A program made the translations under genes and the position numbers. A stretch of DNA of 13,906 nucleotides, from the NCBI GenBank assembly GCA_964498725.1, contig CAZCHS010000093.1:1-13906 (forward strand), given 5' to 3'. Below are positions 1-8,171 of the stretch, piece by piece (the stretch's first letter is position 1; every line of letters starts with the position of its first letter). This DNA comes from JAFGTP01 sp964498725 (lineage in GTDB: Bacteria; Fidelibacterota; UBA2242; JAFGTP01). The notes beneath the pieces were generated by a model. It was not told where the DNA came from, searched no databases, and saw nothing but the letters and a program-made list of their open reading frames with translations.

Positions 1-229
1 GGCCAAGTTTAATTATCTTTTCCCGGTTTTCAAATACTTTTTTTATCTTTTTTTATTACTGGAAAAACTTCTTTCTCTATCTTCACTTCACTCGTTTTCC
101 CTTTTTAAAGCGGCGCAATTTTAAACATTATTTGATCCCTTTGCAAGAAATATTTAAACTTTTTTATTAAGCAAAATCACTGTAAAAAAGTTCACAACTT
201 CAAGCAATTGGAAATCAATTTAATAGGAA
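1..229. other. AT-rich non-coding stretch downstream of glgA
   Basis: No reading frame of convincing length or composition is visible on either strand. The stretch is rich in T runs and probably holds the 3' untranslated region of the glycogen synthase transcript plus upstream DNA of whatever lies left of the window. Confidence 0.5.
184..200 (-). terminator. weak candidate terminator after glgA
   Basis: On the minus strand a 5-bp stem (AAGTT, GTG loop, AACTT) runs directly into a short T run about 30 bases past the glgA stop. The stem is short and AT-rich, so this is only a candidate. Confidence 0.25.
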
Positions 230-1669
230 TTAATTATTGGCAACTTTATGGTAAAGATTGATGTATTTTTCAACTGATTTTTGCCAACTGAAATCGACAC
301 TCATGGCATTTTTTACCATTTGGTTCCATTTATCTTTATCGCGGTAGACTTTATCGGCATACTTGATCATAGTAAAAAATGCAGCGGCATGATATTCATT
401 GAATAAAAATCCTGTTTTATCATGCTCGATTGTATCCGCCAGACCACCGGTTTTATTCGCCAGGGGCAAAGAACCGTAATTCATGCTCTGCATTTGGGTA
501 ATGCCGCAGGGTTCATAGCGCGACGGCATTAGAAATATATCAGCCCCCGCAAAAATTCGGTGTCCCAGAGGTTTATTAAAGGTGTAATCGAAATAAAACT
601 GCCCTTTATACCGCTCAAATAATTTTATAAATTTTTCTTTATAGGCGGGTTCACCATTACCGAGCAAAATAAAACTTACCCCTTCCGCCATCATCATCTC
701 AAAAATATTCAGGATTAGGGCAATTCCTTTTTGTTCCACCAGCCTGGTGACCATTCCATAAACCGGACGATTATGAAAAACTTCGTTGATACCGCATTCT
801 TCCAAAAGGTCCTGACGATTGAATTGCTTATCCTGAATAGTATCAATCGTATAGTTTTTGGCGATATCCGGGTCAGTTGCCGGATTCCATTCATCAAAAT
901 TTAATCCGTTAACAATTCCCACAACATTATCCTTCCGGGTATGAAATACCGGCTTCATTCCGGCACTCAGGATTTCATCTTCCGTTATTTCCCGGGCATG
1001 GGTTTCACTGACCGTTGTCACCTTGTCAGCATAGACAATACCGGCTTTCAGAGGATTGATCTCTCCATACCACTCCAGCCGGCCCATGGGATAAAAATGC
1101 TTTTCATCCAAATTCAGCAAATGGCGCAGGGACATATCAAAATTTCCATGATAGCCAATATTATGAATGGTCAGAATTGATTTTGTTTTCCTGAAATTTT
1201 CAATATCATGGTATTTTGCCTTCAGAAACAAAGGAATGAGAGCAGCCTGGTTGTCATGACAATGAACAATATCCGGACTCTTCCTCAATAATACCAGTAA
1301 TTCCAGCACAGCTTTCTGGAAGAGGACAAAGCGCTGGATATTATCTTCATACAAAACACCATCATCATCAACATAAACATTACGATTTCTGAAATAATAT
1401 TCATTATCGATAAAATAGATGGCCGAATCTTTGTTGTATGAATGTTTATAAACGCCACACTTGTGAATATCATTCCCCATCTCAACAAGGAATTCAATGC
1501 CGGTTTTTTCCAGTGAATCGGCTGCAAACACACTCTTATAAGCCGGCGAAAAGAGGTTGACCTGCAATCCCTTTTCAATAAAAAAAGGAGGAAGGGTTCC
1601 GACAACGTCACCCATTCCTCCAACTTTTGAAAATCCACTTATTTCTGATGCTATTAATGCTATTTCCAT
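230..1669 (-). CDS. glgA: Glycogen synthase (ADP-glucose type, GT5)
   Basis: Transfers glucose from a nucleotide sugar (normally ADP-glucose) to the non-reducing end of an alpha-1,4-glucan in the cytoplasm. The 479-residue product matches the usual bacterial GlgA length. Visible hallmarks, numbered from this start, are the N-terminal nucleotide-sugar loop KVGGMGDVVG (15-24, the KTGGL-type motif), HCHD (136-139), TIHNIGYHG (168-176), the phosphate-binding RLVEQKG (309-315), and the C-terminal YEPCG (385-389, catalytic Glu386) followed by KTGGLADT (406-413). The frame stays open to a GTG at 1735. I prefer the ATG at 1669 because GlgA proteins begin right at this beta strand and the extra 22 residues resemble nothing in the family, although the Shine-Dalgarno site before it is weak. 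It lies 108 bases downstream of the GH57 gene on the same strand, probably in one operon. Confidence 0.95.
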   Translation of the reverse strand: MEIALIASEISGFSKVGGMGDVVGTLPPFFIEKGLQVNLFSPAYKSVFAADSLEKTGIEFLVEMGNDIHKCGVYKHSYNKDSAIYFIDNEYYFRNRNVYVDDDGVLYEDNIQRFVLFQKAVLELLVLLRKSPDIVHCHDNQAALIPLFLKAKYHDIENFRKTKSILTIHNIGYHGNFDMSLRHLLNLDEKHFYPMGRLEWYGEINPLKAGIVYADKVTTVSETHAREITEDEILSAGMKPVFHTRKDNVVGIVNGLNFDEWNPATDPDIAKNYTIDTIQDKQFNRQDLLEECGINEVFHNRPVYGMVTRLVEQKGIALILNIFEMMMAEGVSFILLGNGEPAYKEKFIKLFERYKGQFYFDYTFNKPLGHRIFAGADIFLMPSRYEPCGITQMQSMNYGSLPLANKTGGLADTIEHDKTGFLFNEYHAAAFFTMIKYADKVYRDKDKWNQMVKNAMSVDFSWQKSVEKYINLYHKVANN

Positions 1670-1688
1670 AGGTTTTCTATCTTTTAAT

Positions 1689-1703
1689 GGCCGGTATTCG
1701 GCC
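1689..1703 (-). other. small GC-rich hairpin in glgA leader
   Basis: GGCCG and CGGCC arms flank a 5-base loop in an otherwise AT-rich leader, 20 bases upstream of the preferred glgA ATG. It could affect glgA translation or mRNA stability in the intercistronic region. It lies inside the alternative GTG-start extension, which also argues that this part is untranslated. Confidence 0.3.
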
Positions 1704-1777
1704 TGATTAATAAAAATTGATTTATAAAATAACACCTAACCATCAATTTTACAAAATTCATTTTTGCTGGATTTTTT

Positions 1778-3895
1778 TTAACTATCAGAAATTTTTAATT
1801 TGATGACAATCTCTTTTTCTGCCTTTGATGCAAGTTTAATATCATAAAAAGGGATCACAACAGAACTCTGATAAACACGCTCAAAACCCGCTTCTGATAA
1901 GCTGACTGTTTCCACAGGAAAACGCCAAAAGTCGACTTTTTTGGTTGTCTTTATCTCCAGTTTAAACCCGTCATACTCGTTGGTAACGCCAAGAGATTTG
2001 ATATCTTTTTCTATTCCCTTTGTAATCAGGGCTGTACCATCAAGTTCCCGGTCTTTTGAGAAGTAGTATCTGTCCGGCGCTTCTCCACCCAGCATTGCAA
2101 AATTGAATTCCGGGCCAAACAGAAAAGCATTTTCTTCATCTCCCAGATTTTTCAACTTATAATAAAATTCCAGATAGCCTTTTCGGATGCGAACTTCTTT
2201 TGTTAATTCCAATTCCTGCCAGTTGACCCAGCCCTTTCTGGTCATGATTACTTTTTTGCCACGTTTATCAATCTGATAGTCAAATTCACTGTCAATAAAA
2301 TCACTGTCTTCAAAATATTCCACTTTTTCCAGCTGCTCCAGGGATACATCTTTATTGATAAAATGATCTACCAGCATCTTGCGGCTATGATTATCATAAT
2401 TCAGATATTCGTCCAGGCCTTCCTCTTTAGCCATTACAATATCATGAATACTTCCTGATTCATTGGCATTTTCCTCATAAGCCAGATGGACTTTGGCATG
2501 ATAGGCTTCTTTATATCGTTTCAATGTATTGAGGACATTATAATTTTTATTTCTTAATGAAAATTCCTCGATGATGCCTCCTTTTGCCGGAGACAGTGCC
2601 AATTGGATATCTTTACTTTTAACCAAGATTTCATCATGGCCATCTAAATCTATATCTACCACATCGAATTGCAGTGTCTTTCGCGTTTCTATCTGGTCCA
2701 AATATTTTTCACTGATAATCATTTCCTGATAAACAGCATGGCGCAAATGCGGCAGATACAATCCCCCAAAGATACCATGCCAGTAGGTGCAGTTACAGGA
2801 ACTTTTCCACATATGGTATTTGGCTTGCTCGAGATTCTTTTTATTGGCTGCGTTCAGTTTTTTATCTCCCAACAGAGCGATCTTATTGGATAAATATTGC
2901 ATTTTTTTCTGCATCCAATTGGATTCGTCGTAAATGCTCAGAAAATTCCGCCACATGCCACCTTTGAAAAAAGGTTTTAATTCCTCAAATGTACCTTCTT
3001 CTTCGAACTTATGCACATGGCTAATAAATTTTTCGCCAACATCACCGGGCAGTGACCATTCGCTCATCTCAAAATAGGAGGCTGTCGGCAGGTAAATCCG
3101 ACCAACAGGTGACTGTTTTGTATTATATTTTGTAAAAGTCGTTGTTTTGAGCCAGTCACTATTTTCTTGAAGTTTTGTGAAGAAATAGCGCAACCAGTTT
3201 TTCTTAAAAACAACCTCATGAGTACCAGGCCATACACCAAATTTTTCACCGTCATCCGCCATTACAATCGCATTGGTTCCTTCTTCTGTGGCAAATTTTC
3301 TTAAATATTCAATGGTTTCATTGGGATCTTTAAAGGGGATTGTGTACCTGAGATTTTGATTGATGGGGAAAATTTTAAGAGGATAACCTTGTTCCTCTGT
3401 AATAAAACTACCGACAAGATCATTCTGGTGCTTTCCTGATCCCAGAAAATGATAGTCATCAACTGTAATAAATTCTATTCCTGCTTGGGCAATGGGTTTT
3501 GCCAGTCCGGGCTCCCAGACTCTTTCTGTTAGCCACAAACCTTTCGCTTCATAATCAAAACGATCTCTAATATAATCATTCATCATTTTGATCTGTCCGA
3601 TTTTATCTCTGTCTGGTATCATAGCGAGAACAGGCTCGAAAAAACCACCGGATATAATTTCAATATTGCCCTTTTTAACCAGGTCGGCAATTTTGTCTAA
3701 ATATTCAGGGTGATTTTCATCCAGCCATTCCAATAGACATCCACTAAAATGAAAGGACACATTGATTCCCGGAAAGTCTTCCAAAACATCGATAAAGGGT
3801 TTGTAACTTTTCTTAAAAGCATCTTCGATCACAAAATCAAAGTTCCCTACCGGTTGATGGTTGTGAATACCGAAGATAAAGTTAACTGTTTTCAA
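1778..3895 (-). CDS. GH57 4-alpha-glucanotransferase / alpha-amylase
   Basis: A cytoplasmic enzyme (no signal peptide) that would disproportionate or hydrolyse alpha-1,4-glucans, remodelling maltodextrin and glycogen chains. All five GH57 conserved regions are visible: HNHQP (11-15), GGFFEP (83-88), WLTERVWEP (121-129), DDGEKFG (214-220) and the YWHGIFGGLYLP block (371-382). Glu124 and Asp214 fall at almost the same positions as the nucleophile (Glu123) and acid/base (Asp214) I recall for Thermococcus litoralis 4-alpha-glucanotransferase. The C-terminal third matches the DUF1925/DUF1926 beta domains of that group, and 705 residues is a normal length. The start codon is TTG, backed by a near-perfect AGGAGG 7 bases upstream and by the GH57 N-terminus beginning exactly there. 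It precedes glgA on the same strand. Transferase versus amylase activity cannot be settled from sequence alone. Confidence 0.93.
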   Translation of the reverse strand: MKTVNFIFGIHNHQPVGNFDFVIEDAFKKSYKPFIDVLEDFPGINVSFHFSGCLLEWLDENHPEYLDKIADLVKKGNIEIISGGFFEPVLAMIPDRDKIGQIKMMNDYIRDRFDYEAKGLWLTERVWEPGLAKPIAQAGIEFITVDDYHFLGSGKHQNDLVGSFITEEQGYPLKIFPINQNLRYTIPFKDPNETIEYLRKFATEEGTNAIVMADDGEKFGVWPGTHEVVFKKNWLRYFFTKLQENSDWLKTTTFTKYNTKQSPVGRIYLPTASYFEMSEWSLPGDVGEKFISHVHKFEEEGTFEELKPFFKGGMWRNFLSIYDESNWMQKKMQYLSNKIALLGDKKLNAANKKNLEQAKYHMWKSSCNCTYWHGIFGGLYLPHLRHAVYQEMIISEKYLDQIETRKTLQFDVVDIDLDGHDEILVKSKDIQLALSPAKGGIIEEFSLRNKNYNVLNTLKRYKEAYHAKVHLAYEENANESGSIHDIVMAKEEGLDEYLNYDNHSRKMLVDHFINKDVSLEQLEKVEYFEDSDFIDSEFDYQIDKRGKKVIMTRKGWVNWQELELTKEVRIRKGYLEFYYKLKNLGDEENAFLFGPEFNFAMLGGEAPDRYYFSKDRELDGTALITKGIEKDIKSLGVTNEYDGFKLEIKTTKKVDFWRFPVETVSLSEAGFERVYQSSVVIPFYDIKLASKAEKEIVIKLKISDS

Positions 3896-3901
3896 CTAAA
3901 A

Positions 3902-3908
3902 CCCTCCT
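3902..3908 (-). promoter_or_regulatory. strong Shine-Dalgarno site supporting a TTG start
   Basis: The minus strand reads AGGAGGG, then TTTTAG, then the TTG of the GH57 gene. The strong site compensates for the rare start codon and fixes the start. Confidence 0.75.
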
Positions 3909-3948
3909 ATGTTATGGAATGTATTTTATTAGTTTTTTGAAGGTAATA

Positions 3949-3985
3949 ATAAAAAGAAAGTGGTGAAAAAATCCACCACTTTCTT
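3949..3985 (-). terminator. Rho-independent terminator of the GAPDH gene
   Basis: A perfect 12-bp stem (arms 3954-3965 and 3974-3985) with an 8-base loop is followed on the minus strand by a run of T. It sits 19 bases past the GAPDH stop and ends about 55 bases before the GH57 start, so the GH57-glgA pair probably has its own promoter in 3896-3950 or depends on readthrough. Confidence 0.88.
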
Positions 3986-4003
3986 ATCATTAAAAATATA
4001 GAT

Positions 4004-5011
4004 TTACATTAAATCAACAACATTTTTAACCAAATCTACAACACGGCATGTATATCCGTATTCATTGTCATACCAACCGGAAATTTTCACAAGATTTCCT
4101 TCGATAACGGTGGTCATTTTGCTGTCGAATGTCACGGATGCGGAACGACCGATGATATCTGTTGATACCAGTTCGTCTTCTGTGTAGTCCATGATTCCCT
4201 TTAATGGACCTTCAGCAGCCGCTTTCATGGCAGCGTTGATTTCTTCAACGGTTGTATCTTTTTCAAGTTCGAAAGTTAATTCTGTCAATGATCCGTCAGG
4301 TGTCGGTACCCTGTAAGCAACACCCGCCAGTTTTCCTTTTAATGAAGGAATAACTTTACCAACAGCTGAGGCAGCGCCGGTTGTGGTAGGGATGATAGAC
4401 ATTGCTGCAGCGCGTGCACGGCGCAGGTCTTTGTGAGGTGCATCCAACAGATTCTGATCCATTGTATAAGCATGAATAGTCTGTAAAACACCACGCTTCA
4501 CACCAAATTTTTCAACCATAATTTTGGCCATCGGAGCAGCGCAATTTGTTGTACAGGAAGCATTTGAAACGATGTCAGCATCGGCTGTCAGGTCATCATC
4601 ATTAACACCTAATACAATAGTAGCATCAATTTCATCTTTGGCAGGCACAGTTAATACAACTTTTTTAGCACCAGCATCAATATGCGGCTGAATTTTTGCT
4701 CTGTGTCTGAAAACACCGGTAGATTCAATCACGACATCAACTCCAAGGTCGCCCCAAGGTAATTTTGACGGATCTTTTTCAGCAAAAACTTTAATTTTTT
4801 TGCCATCAACAACCATAAAGTCGCCATCCAGTTCCACTGTACCGTCATAAGCACCCTGAACAGAATCATATTTCAATAAATGCGCTAAGGTTTTCGCATC
4901 TGTTAAGTCATTAATTGCTACAATTTCAAAATCCATGTTTTTTTCTTTAGTCGCACGTACAAAAGCACGTCCAATTCGTCCAAAACCATTAATTGCAATT
5001 TTTGTTGCCAT
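4004..5011 (-). CDS. gap: Glyceraldehyde-3-phosphate dehydrogenase, type I
   Basis: Catalyses the phosphorylating, NAD-linked oxidation of glyceraldehyde 3-phosphate to 1,3-bisphosphoglycerate in glycolysis and gluconeogenesis. The 335 residues show the Rossmann loop NGFGRIGR (8-15), Asp35 in AINDLTD (the residue favouring NAD), the active-site SCTTNC (152-157, nucleophile Cys153), His180 in QTIHAYT, and the PHKDLRRARAAA segment. One small oddity is that the Leu-Pro pair often found before HKDLRR in NAD enzymes is Ala-Pro here (191-192); with Asp35 kept, NAD use still seems likely. The ATG has AAGGAG 7 bases upstream. The gene is followed by a strong terminator and is divergent from the MscS gene, so it is probably a monocistronic unit. 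Confidence 0.97.
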   Translation of the reverse strand: MATKIAINGFGRIGRAFVRATKEKNMDFEIVAINDLTDAKTLAHLLKYDSVQGAYDGTVELDGDFMVVDGKKIKVFAEKDPSKLPWGDLGVDVVIESTGVFRHRAKIQPHIDAGAKKVVLTVPAKDEIDATIVLGVNDDDLTADADIVSNASCTTNCAAPMAKIMVEKFGVKRGVLQTIHAYTMDQNLLDAPHKDLRRARAAAMSIIPTTTGAASAVGKVIPSLKGKLAGVAYRVPTPDGSLTELTFELEKDTTVEEINAAMKAAAEGPLKGIMDYTEDELVSTDIIGRSASVTFDSKMTTVIEGNLVKISGWYDNEYGYTCRVVDLVKNVVDLM

Positions 5012-5067
5012 GTTTTTTCTCCTTTTTATTTAGTTACTACAAAAAACTCAATTTTATCCAAGAGGAT

Positions 5068-5097
5068 AATATAACTTATTCAAATAATAATTACCAA
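5068..5097 (-). promoter_or_regulatory. candidate promoter of the GAPDH gene
   Basis: The minus strand shows TTGGTA (-35), an 18-base spacer and TATATT (-10), placing the transcription start about 50 bases upstream of the ATG. The match is good but found by eye in AT-rich DNA. Confidence 0.4.
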
Positions 5098-5232
5098 GAA
5101 TATTAACTAATTTCTGATTTACTATTCCGGTTTTTTACTTTTTTCATTCCAATTATTTTTATATCTTTTATTTCGGAATGTCAAATTTTTTTGCGTAATT
5201 TAATAAATTATAAACAAACTAACCCATAAGAT

Positions 5233-6411
5233 ATGATAGAAAACGCACAAAAATACATCGAATTATTTATCGAAAAACTCTCTATTACACTATTCTCAAT
5301 AAAAGATTATTCACTTAATCTCTGGCAGGTAATACTGGCGGGATTAACCCTCCTTCTGGGTATAATAATTATCCAGTTTTTAGCACGGAAAATTAGAAAA
5401 GTTAAATTTATACAAGCCTTCAATGAGCAACCAAAGCGATTATCACTGGTTAAATTATTTCAATTCATCCTCTATTTTTTGTTACTGGGTTTATTCCTTT
5501 ATATATTAGGATTCCCCACCAAAATCGTTGCCAGCCTTTGGAAAATGACACTTTTTACAATCAATGAAAATTCGATTACCCTTGGTAACCTGATCATTGG
5601 TTTTTCTTTTTTCATCCTGGGCACGCGAATAAATAGAATGTTCAAGCCAAAAACTGAATATTATATCAATAACGCACTAAATCTTGACTATCCGTCTCAA
5701 AAAACAGTTTCAACTATAATAGAATATATTTTTATTCTGATCATTTTCCTGTTTGCGCTGAGCATTATTGGCATTCCTCTGACAGCCTTTACCGTCATTG
5801 GCGGTTCACTGGCCATTGGTGTCGGTCTGGGCTCTCAAAATCTAATCAACAATTTTATCAGTGGTTTTGTTCTAATGGGTGAAGGCACTGCTAAACTTGG
5901 CGACATTATAGAAATCCAGGATAATATCGGTACCGTAGAAAAAATTGGATTCCGGTCTACTATAATTAAAACTTTTGACAACCTGCGACTGATCATGCCC
6001 AATAGCAGCCTTTTAGAAAATAATGTGATTAACTGGTCTCTGACTGATAAAATTTTGCGGCGAAAAGTTGTTGTTGGTGTTGCTTATGGTGCCGATGCTG
6101 TCAAAGTTCAGGAATTATTGTTGGAATCTGCAATAAGCCGCCCGGATATTAATAAAGAGCCGGCCCCCTTTATTATCTTTTCCGATTTTGGCGACAGCGC
6201 CTTGATATTTAATGTTTATTTTTTCATCGATATGACCAATAACCGCAGTGCGCTCAAAATCGAAAGCGACCTGCGCACAGATATTTACCAGGCATTAGCC
6301 CGGGAAAAAATCGGTATCCCTTTTCCACAACGGGACAATCATATTTTTATTGGCAAGCCCATTGATGTGAATATAACACAGCAAAACAGTGACAAAAAGC
6401 AGGAAAACTAA
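5233..6411 (+). CDS. MscS-family mechanosensitive channel
   Basis: Inner-membrane channel expected to open under membrane tension and release solutes on osmotic downshock. The 392 residues have hydrophobic segments near 31-50, 72-95, 117-131 and 158-181. A Gly/Ala-rich pore-lining helix follows at about 184-214 (IGGSLAIGVGLGSQNLINNFISG). After it comes the cytoplasmic beta domain with GDIIEI and GTVEKIGFRST (223-243), then RLIMPNSSLLENNVINWS (252-269) and the alpha/beta C-terminal part. It has more membrane segments than E. coli MscS (three), putting it with the longer small-conductance homologues. The ATG has only a weak ribosome site, but no better start exists nearby. It is divergent from GAPDH, and its 3' end converges on the thioredoxin remnant. 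Confidence 0.9.
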   Translation: MIENAQKYIELFIEKLSITLFSIKDYSLNLWQVILAGLTLLLGIIIIQFLARKIRKVKFIQAFNEQPKRLSLVKLFQFILYFLLLGLFLYILGFPTKIVASLWKMTLFTINENSITLGNLIIGFSFFILGTRINRMFKPKTEYYINNALNLDYPSQKTVSTIIEYIFILIIFLFALSIIGIPLTAFTVIGGSLAIGVGLGSQNLINNFISGFVLMGEGTAKLGDIIEIQDNIGTVEKIGFRSTIIKTFDNLRLIMPNSSLLENNVINWSLTDKILRRKVVVGVAYGADAVKVQELLLESAISRPDINKEPAPFIIFSDFGDSALIFNVYFFIDMTNNRSALKIESDLRTDIYQALAREKIGIPFPQRDNHIFIGKPIDVNITQQNSDKKQEN

Positions 6412-6463
6412 ATTTACTAAACCGCTATTTTGTAAAACTTTGAGACTGCCCTGACAAATCAAT

Positions 6464-6556
6464 TTACCCTTTTACAATATCTAAAATCTTTTCAAAACTC
6501 TCGGGTGTAAAGCCAACCTGCTTTTTAACGATTTTGCCATCCGGTGAAATGAAACA
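6464..6556 (-). pseudogene. C-terminal remnant of a thioredoxin-like (TlpA/redoxin) protein
   Basis: The minus strand encodes 30 residues ending in a stop, reading FISPDGKIVKKQVGFTPESF and then EKILDIVKG. This is the typical last beta strand, turn and helix of thioredoxin-fold proteins (the cis-Pro and CxxC parts lie upstream and are absent). The frame is closed by TAA just upstream at 6557-6559 and then runs into a repeat-like sequence, so the rest of the gene is gone. It lies right behind the M56 gene on the same strand. It was probably the third gene of the blaI-M56 operon before an insertion or deletion. The family assignment rests on pattern recognition of a short piece. Confidence 0.6.
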
Positions 6557-6563
6557 TTATAAC

Positions 6564-6612
6564 GAGGCTGTCCCAAAAGTCCATTGCGAAGGCTTAGCAG
6601 CCATTCGCAAGC
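6564..6612. repeat. IS-end-like and hairpin repeat at the gene-remnant boundary
   Basis: The stretch opens with GAGGCTGTCCCAAAAGT, which resembles terminal inverted repeats of several insertion sequence families as I remember them. It continues into a hairpin with TTGCGAA (6584-6590) and TTCGCAA (6604-6610) as outer arms, GGC/GCC as inner arms and one bulged A. It sits exactly between the intact M56 stop and the thioredoxin remnant, so it looks like the scar of a mobile or REP-like element. No transposase is present. Confidence 0.4.
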
Positions 6613-6614
6613 TT

Positions 6615-8171
6615 TTAACCCTTCAGTTTGAACACGACCGGTATAGATATCCAAACGCCGACATTTTCATTCTTCTGTTTTGCCGGGATAAATTTTGTCT
6701 GTTTAATCGCATTGATAGCAGCTTCATCCAGGCCGGAATCCGGAATTCCTTTTAGGACTTCGCAAGTAGTAACGTCACCCTTTTCATCGATGAAGGCCTG
6801 AATGACAACCGTTCCTTCAACTCCGTTTTCCTGTGTTTCAGCCGGATAGATTACATTTTTCTGAATCGCAGCAAAGCCACCTATCGGTTCCGGCGCTTTA
6901 TCATAGGGAATGAACTTGACTTTCCGATTACGCGTTGCTTTCGAAGACTCAAATTTAACTTTTACATTTGCTTCCTGCAGATTTTTTCTTCTTAATGAAG
7001 ATAGGAAATCCTCATTTTGTACTGCTGTCAGGGCCTCTCTGTTAATTTCCTCATTATTGCTTTTATTGATGATATCAAATTTTTCATGATCATCATCCAG
7101 GGTAACCTTTACCAGTACATCTTCATTAAAATTTTTATGATTAACAACCGGCAACGTAACCATTTCTGCTGCCGGCAATGGATTTTCTACAGACTTTGCC
7201 GGGCCGGTAATTGTCTCACATGCCACAATATAAATCAGGATCAAAACCAGGGCAGAAATTAATCCAATTTGTAATTTACTGAGTTTCTGCACAACCTCCT
7301 CCTTTCGGTTAATTAGGTATTCAATACGTTTCACAAATATCTTTTTAGAAAATAGAAAGCCGTTGGCCAAAATCGGATAGTGTTTCTGCCTAATGCAAAA
7401 TTCCATGTAATCGATGATTTTACGGCCATACTTTTTCGGACTGGAATTAATCGCTTCCACCGCCATATCATCACAGATCAATTCGCGATAATAATTCAGA
7501 AAACCCGAAGCGATCAGCACCACCGGATGAAAGAAAAAAGCAATGGTGATGATGTTTTGCACCATGATCATCAGAAAATCATTGCGTTTGATATGAGCCA
7601 TTTCGTGGGCAAGAATGAATTCCATTTTTTCAAAATCACTGTTTTCCGGCACAAAAATTTCAGGTTTTATAAACCCGATCGTAAAAGGCACATCAATACC
7701 GGCTTCGTAGACTTTTATTTGTCGTTTCAGCCGGTACTTCTTTTTAAATTTTTCAACTAAAAGACTATTCAGTTCAGTTTTACCGGACAATACTTTCTGA
7801 AAGTTGACAGAATTCATGATCAATTTTATCACAAGAAATATGACCATTATTCCCCATATCAAAAATAAAATATTTTGATACTGATTAATGGAAGGGGCGA
7901 TTTGTTGCATATAGGCCGTTGAGACAACGGGCGGCAGTTCGATGGTATGGATTTGCTGTCCCCCGAACCGAAAAAGATTTGAGGGCACCAGGCTTTTCAG
8001 CAAAACAATAGTCCAGATAATGTAATGATACCGTGGCGATTTCTTGCGAAAGAACAAAGAAAAAACAGCGGCCGGAATGGCCAGAAAAAGTATTTCCAAG
8101 GAATTGGTTAAAAAGTAATCGGCCCACTTATTCGAAATTTCACTATAAAAAATTATCAATTCATTCATCAT
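6615..8171 (-). CDS. BlaR1-like M56 metallopeptidase with TonB-type C-terminus
   Basis: Predicted inner-membrane zinc peptidase acting as the signal-transducing partner of the BlaI repressor beside it. Of 518 residues, membrane helices lie near 23-42, 49-64, 99-120, 200-224 and 303-318. The zinc site is HEMAH (189-193) with Glu230 and Asp234 in RELICDD. After the last helix comes a periplasmic part that lacks the penicillin-binding sensor of true BlaR1/MecR1. It ends in a TonB C-terminal domain (about 425-516: GGFAAIQKNVIYP, then a VVIQAFIDEKGDV strand pair and the LDEAAINAIKQTKF helix). Residues 348-409 look like a second, degraded TonB-type copy. The gene overlaps the repressor by 11 bases. 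Two adjacent ATGs exist; the inner one (8168) is better spaced from AAAGGAG. The sensed signal and the protein cleaved are unknown. Confidence 0.9.
   Translation of the reverse strand: MMNELIIFYSEISNKWADYFLTNSLEILFLAIPAAVFSLFFRKKSPRYHYIIWTIVLLKSLVPSNLFRFGGQQIHTIELPPVVSTAYMQQIAPSINQYQNILFLIWGIMVIFLVIKLIMNSVNFQKVLSGKTELNSLLVEKFKKKYRLKRQIKVYEAGIDVPFTIGFIKPEIFVPENSDFEKMEFILAHEMAHIKRNDFLMIMVQNIITIAFFFHPVVLIASGFLNYYRELICDDMAVEAINSSPKKYGRKIIDYMEFCIRQKHYPILANGFLFSKKIFVKRIEYLINRKEEVVQKLSKLQIGLISALVLILIYIVACETITGPAKSVENPLPAAEMVTLPVVNHKNFNEDVLVKVTLDDDHEKFDIINKSNNEEINREALTAVQNEDFLSSLRRKNLQEANVKVKFESSKATRNRKVKFIPYDKAPEPIGGFAAIQKNVIYPAETQENGVEGTVVIQAFIDEKGDVTTCEVLKGIPDSGLDEAAINAIKQTKFIPAKQKNENVGVWISIPVVFKLKG

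Noticed and set aside
1285..1638. 117-codon minus-strand frame inside glgA
   Set aside because: Alternative frame of the glgA N-terminal region; glgA motifs are uninterrupted in its own frame, so this is not a frameshifted gene.
5034..5040. TACTAC half-site in the GAPDH leader as a BlaI operator
   Set aside because: No matching second arm at the right spacing; a single half-site is expected by chance.
6436..6452. ACTTTGAGACTGCCCTG as the partner end of the GAGGCTGTCCCAAAAGT repeat
   Set aside because: It resembles the inverted partner, but the two ends point outward around the thioredoxin remnant instead of enclosing an element, and the match needs a gap. Probably chance or separate decayed ends.
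7380..7760. 126-codon plus-strand frame inside the M56 gene
   Set aside because: Shadow frame over the HEMAH region; no start signal and composition typical of antisense translation.
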